This document shows, piece after piece, positions 56,001 to 64,000 of a DNA stretch of 64,000 nucleotides. Position 1 is the stretch's first letter. Every line of letters begins with the position of its first letter. Source of the DNA: Phaeotremella fagi. Lineage: Eukaryota; Basidiomycota; Tremellomycetes; Tremellales; Phaeotremellaceae. The notes under the pieces were generated by a model. It worked only from the letters and a program-made list of their open reading frames with translations. It was not told the origin of the DNA and did not search any database. The position numbers and the translations under genes are program-made. The DNA lies in assembly GCA_001599715.1 (NCBI GenBank), contig BCHU01000007.1, forward strand, positions 315,586 to 379,585. Reading direction: 5' to 3'.

Positions 56001-59000
56001 TTGATTGCAGGATCACCATACTGTCTCCGAAGAGATTCGATCGCACTACGTAACATGCGTGACTACTCTGGAGTTTCAGCCTCACGTCTAGAAGTGCTAG
56101 AAGAGCGTTTGAAATCAGATGTTATTTCTGAATTAGTCGAATTCCAAGGCCGTGCTTTGTTGCATACCGAGACTGCTGATGGACATGTCGCCCCTGTATG
56201 GGAAAAAGTCGAGAAGGAAGACGTAGCTTCTCTGAGAGAGGTTATGGATGATGTTGCCATGTCATCTCGAGGACATGGGGCTAATCTTTCATTCGTCCGA
56301 TTACCGATAACTTCAGAATCTTCTCCAGATGTGGGTTCTCTCAATGATATGAAAGACATGCGCTGATGGGTTGATACAATAGTTCCACGACATAACTGAA
56401 CTTCTCGAATTGTGTATTCAAACTGATCTTCGAAAAACCGCTATTATACTCAACGATCAACTCGGTCGAGGCAGATCATCGACCTGCGCAGTTATCGTCC
56501 TTCTTATCCAAAACTGGCTTCGTCGTGGATCAGCACCAAGGGAGATTAGTTCGTCTGGGAGACCAAGACCACCGTATCTGAGGAATGGGAATAGTTCATA
56601 CAGCATTGGTGGTCATCGTACGAGTTGGCAGATTATCAACAGTTGTTTGAGAGTGATCAGAAATGGTTTAGATGTCAAGCGAGTAAGTCATTTGGGATTC
56701 CTTTTGATAGATTGATAGATACTGATTTTTTGGATAGACCGTCGATGAGGCTATTGATACATCTGCTACCCATTTCAATCTTCGTGATGCCATTGAAGAT
56801 CTGAGAGTTCAGGCTACCGAAGCTCGGGAACCAGAGCGTAAAGCGATTCTCACAGAGGGAGGTGAGTACCAGCAAGCGACGCAGTATACGCTTCGAATTG
56901 ATCATGATCGATAGCAATGCACCATCTCAAACGATACTATCATTTAATCCTCTTCCAAGCCTATCTAGATGACAGATCACCAGACGAAGAGAATCCGTAT
57001 TCCTTCGAATCATTCGTCAAGCATCGTCCAGGTAAGTCACTGCGTCTCACTCACAAACTGATCTAACTAAAATCAATTAGTCTTCAAAACTTTGGAAAAG
57101 GAACTGCTGGCAGGTGGATTGACTGGCTTGACGCCCATTGAGAGAATGGAGCCAGCTGATGGGATGGCGGTAGGTGTTAATGTGCATTCGTCAAGGGCAG
57201 ATATTGATGATTTGATAGCTACCGGACGAGGTTACACAAGTAGTCGCCTCTAGATCTGGAGTAATTCTCTCTGCTCAAACAGTAGGTTGTAACCGTTTTA
57301 CACCGAAACACAAATGATTGATCCACGTTTTTAGATTCTGAAATCAGACTTTTTCTCAGGTCTGCAGAAGCTAAGCTTACCCGAGTGAGTCACACTAGAT
57401 CCTTTTCGGGCATTTTGTTGACACAAGGATAGACGAGTCGAGGGTGCCGCAAATTACCGAAAATTGCCTCTTATTGTTGGTGACGTTGTTCAAGAGGAAA
57501 ATCATGATTCCAAATCAGTCGATGAGCATTTCGTCTATGGAACAGGGTGGGTCATTGATGTTTTCAATAGTCAAATACTGACTTCGCGATACTAGGATGC
57601 CAAGCGCTCTTGGGTACGTCTCGTCACCAGCTCTGCTCGCTCGGGTACTAATCTGGAATTTAGTTTACGAAATGCCTTGAGTAAAATGGAAGCTGGTCCA
57701 GAAGGACCTAAGAAGGTAATGTGGACTTCTTTGAGAGAGGAACCTGTTCTCGTGAGTAAATCCCGTGTTGTGAGAGCTTGTCTGATGTTGTGCAGTACGT
57801 TAAATCTCGACCTCACGTTCTTCGTCTCCTTGACAAACCCTTGACAAATGTCGAGTAAGCGTTTTTGTCTTCTTAAGATACGACAACAAGCTGATATGGT
57901 AACAGGACTACCGGGGTCACAGCTGCTGTCGTAGAACGAATGGAAACTCAACTAAAGAACGATGTGGTTAGGGAAATCAGAGCAGGGAACGGAAGATTGT
58001 TACTGCATGACGAGGTCGAAACCAAACCTGGGACTTATGAGATTATACCCATTTGGGAGACTGTTTCGGAGGATGAGGTCATGACACCTAAAGAACTTTA
58101 TCAGACCATCACCAAAGAGAAGTATCAAGTTGATTATCTTCGGATTGCAATTGTGAGTTGTGTCACACGTGAGGTACGACCTGCGCTAATTCTCAATGTA
58201 CAGACCGATGAACAAGCACCTCTTCCAGCTGCTCTTGCAGATATCGTCAGTAGGGTAGCCACAGGTGTGGAGCAGGGATATGATTTCGTGTAAGTGATGC
58301 ATCTTCGTTTTTAAATCTTACCTCCGCTGATATCATACAGTTTCAATTGTCAAATGGGACGAGGTCGTACAACGACCGGAATGAGCGCAGCATCACTTAT
58401 CGCAACTATCATGAAAGGTCAAGAGGATTTACTTGAAAATCCGGAATATGAAGAGGATGAAGAGTCAGGACACGGGTTAGCAGCTGAAGCAGCTCAATAT
58501 CTTGCTGGTAGGTATTTCTCTTGAGAGGTGGATAGATGTTTTCTAACGAAGTCGACTAGGTGAATATAAGACTATACTGCAACTTGTAACGGTTATGAGT
58601 CATGGGAAACGTTTGTTCTTTTCTTCACCTTTCTGATATGATGTTCAGCTCACTAATTTTACTGATCAGAGGCTAAACGTTTGACTGATAGAGCTGTCAA
58701 CCAGATGGAGGGAGTTCAGAATTTGCGCAAAGCCGTTTATGAGTACGTTTACGCTTGCTGAGTGCTTGCCATGATTGGGCTGACCACACAACTTCAGTTT
58801 CAAATTAAAAATCGACGCTGCAGACCCTGGTTCAGCGAAATACAAAACCCTAACTCATCAAGGTGTAAATTATTTATATAGATGTGAGTCATTTTTTTAG
58901 GTTGTTTTGTCCCACTTGTTTACTTGTTGGCTGATCATACTTGATTAGACGGAGCTTTGATCGTCTTGGCAAATTTCTTGTTGGAAACTAAAGAACAAGG

Positions 59001-59088
59001 TATTGAATTTACGAAATCTAATTTCCCTTTGTGGATGGAGCAGCATAGAGAGATTCGATCGGTTCTTAGTAGAGAGACTTTGGATTAG
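53014..59088 (+). CDS. paladin-type protein with three phosphatase-like repeats
   Basis: Thirty-two predicted exons: 53014-53294, 53411-53585, 53641-53881, 53986-54299, 54355-54448, 54498-54604, 54658-54754, 54809-54979, 55030-55142, 55198-55290, 55347-55366, 55408-55629, 55685-55694, 55742-55958, 56011-56330, 56383-56682, 56738-56861, 56915-57031, 57081-57169, 57219-57281, 57335-57384, 57433-57546, 57596-57613, 57664-57751, 57796-57854, 57906-58152, 58204-58289, 58341-58507, 58560-58610, 58670-58742, 58798-58883, 58949-59088; 1448 residues. Each repeat has a W(F/V/T)xxREE strand, an xxGRP/SxPY strand and a P-loop-like motif: FNCGMGVVRT (Cys about 362), LNDQLGRGRSST (Cys replaced by Asp, about 850) and FNCQMGRGRTTTG (Cys about 1280). 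Paladins resemble inositol- and protein-phosphatases; catalysis is uncertain. Confidence 0.87.
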
Positions 59089-59277
59089 ATGGATATGCAA
59101 GTAAGCATAAAAGGAAGTTTTTCTTGAAGAATTTAGATGTGACATAAATTGGAATTCGTATGGTATGATATGCATATGGTGTTGATATGGTTTAAGGGTT
59201 GTGATGAAAATTATCCTCGTGCATCAAAGTCCAACTGAGATTTCTAATCACTGAAAACGATTGTTGGGATTCGGACT

Positions 59278-61624
59278 CTAGTTTTGAGTTTGATTCGGTT
59301 GATAACCCATACCGAGCATTTGTTGATATTGAGCAGCGAATCTTGGATTTATAGCAGGGGCATTAGCGTTCTGTACTTGTGGTTGTGGTTGTGGTTGTTG
59401 GGGTTGAGGTTGAACACCGTTGAAACCATAAGCATAAGGCTGTTGATATTGAGAATAATCTTGTTGTGGGTAATGCTGTTGATAATCCTGTTGAGAAAAG
59501 TTGTTAACAGGTATAATGCCAGTAAGCGGTTGACTGGGGTTATATTCCATCCCCCCACCACTGCCATTACCATTGTTTGGTTGGTATGGTTGATTCTGGA
59601 ATTGAGTGTTTGGTTGTGGTTGATATTGGTTTTGGTTTTGATAACCTTCGTAAAACTGGTTATTCATTGGATTGAATTGTGGTTGATAAGGTTGATTGTT
59701 TTGAGTTGGGTAAGGTGGATATTGATATTGTGGCTGTTGTTGATGACTTTGATTTTGGAATGGACGTGGATTAGGAGATGAAGTGTTATCACCATTATAA
59801 CCTCTTTGTTGATGAGTTTTACCACCTCTTCCACCTCTATTGTTGTTGTTATTTGCTTGACCTCTACCTCTACCTCTTCCCCTATCTCTCCCCCTATTAC
59901 CTCTACCTCTACCACCCCCATTTGAATCGTTAACCTGACTATGCAAAGGATCTTCCAGTTCATAAGGTTGAGGCATAGCTCTACCCTTCCCACCAATCGA
60001 TGACCCATAATCCGATCCCTCCCATCTACTCTCACTTTCATTGACGACATCGTCATAATTCAATCCGTCGTCTTCACCAACCTCCGAACCAGCATAGGAA
60101 GAAACGTTCGAAGGCGCATAATCGAAATGTGGTCGAGCCGGTAACCCAGCTATTCCTTTCAATGTCAACGTCGAAGGTCCAGGTCCAGGTGTGGACGACG
60201 ACCCCCTGGATTTCTTGTTCTGTTTACGACGTTTTTTAGCTTCAGCCTCTGCTTCGTCGTCAGACCATTCTCTTTCATCGTCACCAATCTCTTCGTCGTA
60301 GATGTTACTTGCGTCTGAACCTTTAAATCGTGGATCCGTACGTAGGAGATGGGTGTTGACGAATGATCGATATGTTTGGTTTTTAGGGTAGTAGAGCTTC
60401 GTTCCTGCTTCTAATGATTCTTTCATGGGGTAAGGGAAAGGAGGTGGTGGTAATCTGATCTGATAGAACGGACTTGTGAGTGGACCGAACGTCTCGGAAA
60501 CCTGGGTATATGGATGTCAGTGATTATGAATTGGGTAATAGTGTCGGAAGACCTACTGTACCCATAACCCGTCCGTCTTCCCAACATACTACACTACCTT
60601 CTTCTAACCAACCATCTTCGACCGAACCTGGTCGACTCTGCATAGCCCTTACGACGACGGTTCCAGCAGAATTGAATCGGGGTGTAGGGCTGGTTTTCGG
60701 TTCAGGTTTGGGTTTATCCTCTTCTATTTTGTCCTCAACAGATTCTATGGGTACTGAATTCGATTGAAGATCTCCTGAAGTTCCCTCGAGAGTTTGAACA
60801 GTCTCATCAGCCTCTTTCGAATCCTCAATCGGATTTTCCATCTTTTCAGCTATATCCATTTCTCCAACACTCTTCGAGCCTTGATCATCCACAACCCTCT
60901 CCCTCTCCTTTTCAACCCAAGAATCAACCTTCTTATCTTTCATCCAACTAACAACCTCTCCCGCCAAACTAACCCCTTCCCCCAAGGGTAACCGTTCCAA
61001 AGGAGGTAATTTAACAGGCGGCAAAGCGATTTCATGAATCGATAAAATAGGTCCAGAAATCTCTTCATCCTCTATTACCATCGATTCATGGTGAGTCCCT
61101 TCCAATTCCATTTCTTCGTCGTCATCGGAATCTTCAGTTATATGACCGATTTCCCATGAATCTTCTTCTCCGCCTTGGATGAAGGTGTCGAGTTGGGATT
61201 TTAGGAGGGCGTGGGTGTCGACTGTTAGGGGTTTTGAGGGGGGTTTGGTGGAGTTTTCATCTTCTTCGGAAGAGGATTCTTCGGATGAATCTGATGATGA
61301 ACTTGAGTCTGAATCGGATTCGACATTCCCTTTGACTAAAGTCGATGATCCACCAACACCACCACCATCATCCCCTCGTAAACTCTCTTCAACCAATCGT
61401 CTTTTCTCAGAAACACTAACTCCGTCAGATGGAGGTAAAGCCCCAACGACAGAGTGAGAAGCTACCATCTCCATGATCAACGATAAATCCTGAGGCATGT
61501 TTGGATTTGGTGGTGCTCGGAAAGTCATCGTTGGTTGGGCTGGAGGGGGTGCTTCTTCATTTTCTACTTGGAGGGCCAGTTCTAGCTCGGTGTCGGAATC
61601 TGGGGTTTCATCTTGGGTTGACAT
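59278..61624 (-). CDS. NAF1: H/ACA snoRNP assembly factor Naf1
   Basis: Two exons on the complement: 60557-61624 and 59278-60501 (55-nt intron); 763 residues. The N-terminal 320 residues are acidic and Ser-rich (DSDSSSSSDSSEESSSEEDE). The Gar1/Naf1 beta-barrel follows (about 320-425): AGTVVVRAMQ, GSVVCWEDGRVMGTVSETFG, PLTSPFYQIRLP, AGTKLYYPKNQTYRSFVNT, and the diagnostic KGSDASNIYDEE. The tail has an RG-rich patch (GRGRGNRGRDRGRGRGRG) and then about 190 residues dominated by Q, N, P and Y, prion-like in composition. Naf1 binds Cbf5 during nuclear H/ACA RNP biogenesis and is later replaced by Gar1. Confidence 0.92.
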
Positions 61625-61951
61625 TGTTGGATATGTTGTTGTTTTGGAGTTGGAAGGAAATCAACGAAGTAAACTAACTAGGTTGGAACGAAAATCAAAA
61701 TATTATTTGTTTTGACAACACGTGATCGACTCCAAGCAACCTAACGTGTAACGTTGACGTAACAAAGTAACACTCTGGATATAGAAACAGAAATCAAGTA
61801 CAACAATGCATACATTATCAGTTGCCATTACAAAGATCGTTTTCCAAGCTAATGAAAACCGTATTGAATATAGACGAAACAAAACCAAAACCAAAAGTCC
61901 CAAAAAAAACTCTCTCCAAATCCCCTCCAAACCCAAACTGCAAAATCAAAA
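61625..61951. other. intergenic between two minus-strand genes
   Basis: Promoter of Naf1 and 3' flank of the next gene. A plus-strand frame at 61806-62165 overlaps the 3' end of that gene and is a shadow. Nothing else is seen. Confidence 0.4.
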
Positions 61952-64000
61952 TCAAATCCCAATTCCCAATCCCTTCATAGCAGCTTTCTTGGAGTTCGGT
62001 ACCGGTTCCAAAACGAAACTAGTCATGCTACCCATACTAATCGAGTTCTTCACCAGCCCGTCTTCACCGACTTCAGACATGGGCACAGGTTTTCGACGGA
62101 CACTACGTGGACTAGCTGGTGAATGTGGGATCTGGGCTAGTGCAGTGGTCGAAGGTGATGATTGAAGATTGATATCTTTGTCCTTTTTGAGACTGGATGA
62201 CGAGATTGATCTCTGGTTCTGATCTTTCATCGTCGTCGTACCGGTTGAAGTTGCTGATGATATTGAATAAGTTGATGGGTTGACTCGATGATCAACCCCA
62301 TTCTTGTTGTTCTGATTATGAAGGTTCACCGAAGGTAGATCGATGTTCTTGCTGATGACAACGGTTGATTGGACAGGTGAATTGAAAGATCTCTGATCAA
62401 CACTCGGGGATCTTTTTGATGACTTTTCAAAACTCGTTTTATCACTGGCTTTGAACTCTTTACTGATTGGACTGGTCGAATCACCATTGGCGTTATCCTT
62501 TTTACGTCCGAACCATCGACTAGCGAATCCTGAACTACCAGTTGACGAAGGTTGATTACTCAATTTCCCCGGTAAAGAATTTGCTGATACTGTGGTTATA
62601 TCACTGTCAACCTTACCAAATTCGTTGATACCGATTTGAGTCGAGTTGGGGGCAGAGACAACATTCGCGTTCCCATTCCCGTTCCCATTGGCATGACTAG
62701 CCTTTTGATAATGATAATCACGAGCTGATTTATCAGAAACAGTTCTTGGTCTCTGTGATAAATCCTTTGCACTGTACAAACCAACAGTTTCCTTCTCGTC
62801 ACCATTGAAATCAGCTGATCGGGGTGAAGGTAACGAAGGAACCTCTGGAGTTTTCTCTTTCTCTTTATCCTTTTCGTTCTTCTGCCATAAATTCTTTGAA
62901 GACATTTGATTCCTCAATCCCTTGATTGAAATTGAATTAGATCGATTACGAGATTTAGGTTTTTCGTTGATAGAATTAGATCTACCGTCCAGAGATGAAT
63001 TCCCACTGACGTTTCTTGACATTGCGTTATTTTGACCGACACTCGGTGATCGATGGACTAAACTGACCATCTCAGGTGACATTGATTGATTAACAAAAAC
63101 CTGACCGAATTGATCGAGCTCCGGTGAAGGTGGTCGAACAGGTCTTTGCGGTTTCCAAGCACCGTTAGCAGGAGATTTGTTAACAGGTGGATCCACTACC
63201 ATTCTCTGTAAAGTTTCACTGGAGATCGTCGTCGGTGATTCAACACCATTCCCATTTGTAGGCGTCTGTGGTACATTTTTGAAAAAATCAGTAACTGCCG
63301 CAGGTGATCCTGGTGATTCAGTGAGTTTGACATATGGTACGGCGGGCCAAGCTTGACGACCTGGGACAACTGGGGTGATTGGTGCAGGACGAAGAGTTGA
63401 TCGATCAGGTTTTGAAAGTTTTTCATCAGGTTTTGAATTTGTATTCTCTGTTTCATCTTCTGACGATCTGATGAAACTTCCTGAAAGAGGTGATGAGGCT
63501 GGTTTGGATGTAGGTCGATTTGGTACTGCAGGTAGATTTAGATTGGAGACCTTGGCTGCCATTCGAGGAGTCATTAAGCGTGGGGAGGTCAATCTGATAT
63601 CCCTTGGTGATAACGAGCGCATAACTGGATAGTTTCAGTATAAAATCAACAGTTTTGGAATAAACTCACGCTTCTCTAAATCATCCAATTCATCAGACAT
63701 GACTAATCCACTTCCCCTCATATCCCGTCTCTGTTGTAAACGTTCCATCTCAGCCGTATCCAACGCAATCGGACTAGCCAAAAGGTCGTTATCGTTAACA
63801 CTAGCTTCCAACATTTTCTTTATCTCCTCGACATCTTTATCCCGTGAATTGACGTCGTCTTCATCACCATCAGAGAATTCACCATAACTAGCTGAAGTCG
63901 ATAAAACTCTATCGGTACCTATATCTTTTATTGATAATTTCCTTTCAACTCCTAGTAACGATGGTCGATTTGCTCTGAGTGACGCGAATTCATCTGCTGC
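61952..64000 (-). CDS. large Ser-rich protein, 3' part (start beyond the window)
   Basis: Two exons are visible on the complement: 63670 to beyond 64000, and 61952-63624, joined by a 45-nt phase-1 intron (GTGAGT...TCCAG). The visible 668 residues begin in an acidic helical segment (KDVEEIKKMLEASVNDNDLL, DTAEMERLQQRRDMRGSG) and then become Ser/Pro/Asn-rich, with many SPR, RSPS and KSP phosphorylation-type words. There is one compact island, GSSGFASRWFGRKKDN. The end is KKAAMKGLGIGI. The family is not recognised; a cytoskeletal or cell-polarity scaffold is possible but unsupported. Confidence 0.6.

Noticed and set aside
61806..62165. Plus-strand frame near the Naf1 promoter
   Set aside because: It overlaps the 3' end of the minus-strand Ser-rich gene and lacks motifs.
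1..64000. tRNA, rRNA, transposon or CRISPR sequences
   Set aside because: None found by reading; GGTTCGAATC near 53429 resembles a tRNA T-loop but lies in paladin coding sequence. A tRNA scan would be decisive.

Overview
The window is nuclear DNA of a fungus, most likely a basidiomycete yeast of the Tremellales (Cryptococcus/Kwoniella type). The evidence is the gene structure: almost every conserved gene is split by many short GT-AG introns (mostly 35-65 nt, 33-116 nt overall) with CTNAY-like branch sites, and the conserved proteins are plainly eukaryotic (GRP94, Syf1, Naf1, WDR7, paladin, Zn2Cys6 regulator). The genus is inferred from intron style and gene content; no alignment was run. Exon models were built by hand from splice signals, reading frame and family motifs; each complete model given sums to a whole number of codons.

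Left part (1-10.7 kb): the 3' end of an unidentified gene, then two local gene-family expansions. The first is a head-to-tail array of four F-box-like proteins with a shared C-terminal tail. The second is three Arg/Ser-rich low-complexity proteins that all carry a tiny first exon and a phase-1 intron at codon 16-17.

Middle-left (10.9-25.7 kb) is housekeeping: WDR7/rabconnectin-3 beta (17 exons), an isochorismatase-fold hydrolase with a 9-nt exon, an ER Hsp90 (GRP94, signal peptide and HDEL) with a UPR-like and heat-shock-like composite site upstream, the splicing factor Syf1 (which contains a GC-AG intron), and a TatD-type DNase.

Middle (26-39 kb) is more accessory: four small orphan genes in tandem (the first two from a recent segmental duplication of about 0.7 kb), an APC amino-acid/GABA/choline-type permease, a one-pass cell-surface protein, a short Rcf3-like mitochondrial protein, a GH18 chitinase-like secreted protein, and an intergenic AATC microsatellite.

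39.4-49.9 kb is the most system-like stretch: SDR oxidoreductase, class-III (GSA-type) aminotransferase, Zn2Cys6 transcription factor, amidase and a Dal5-family MFS transporter, arranged as alternating convergent and divergent pairs. GATAAG sites occur in pairs in both divergent promoters and once upstream of the SDR. I read this as a candidate nitrogen-regulated catabolic cluster; the substrate is unknown.

Right part (50-64 kb): two orphan genes, a 32-exon paladin-type triple phosphatase-like protein, the H/ACA snoRNP factor Naf1 with an RGG and Q/N-rich tail, and the 3' part of a large Ser-rich protein that runs off the right edge. No rRNA, tRNA, CRISPR array or transposon was recognised.
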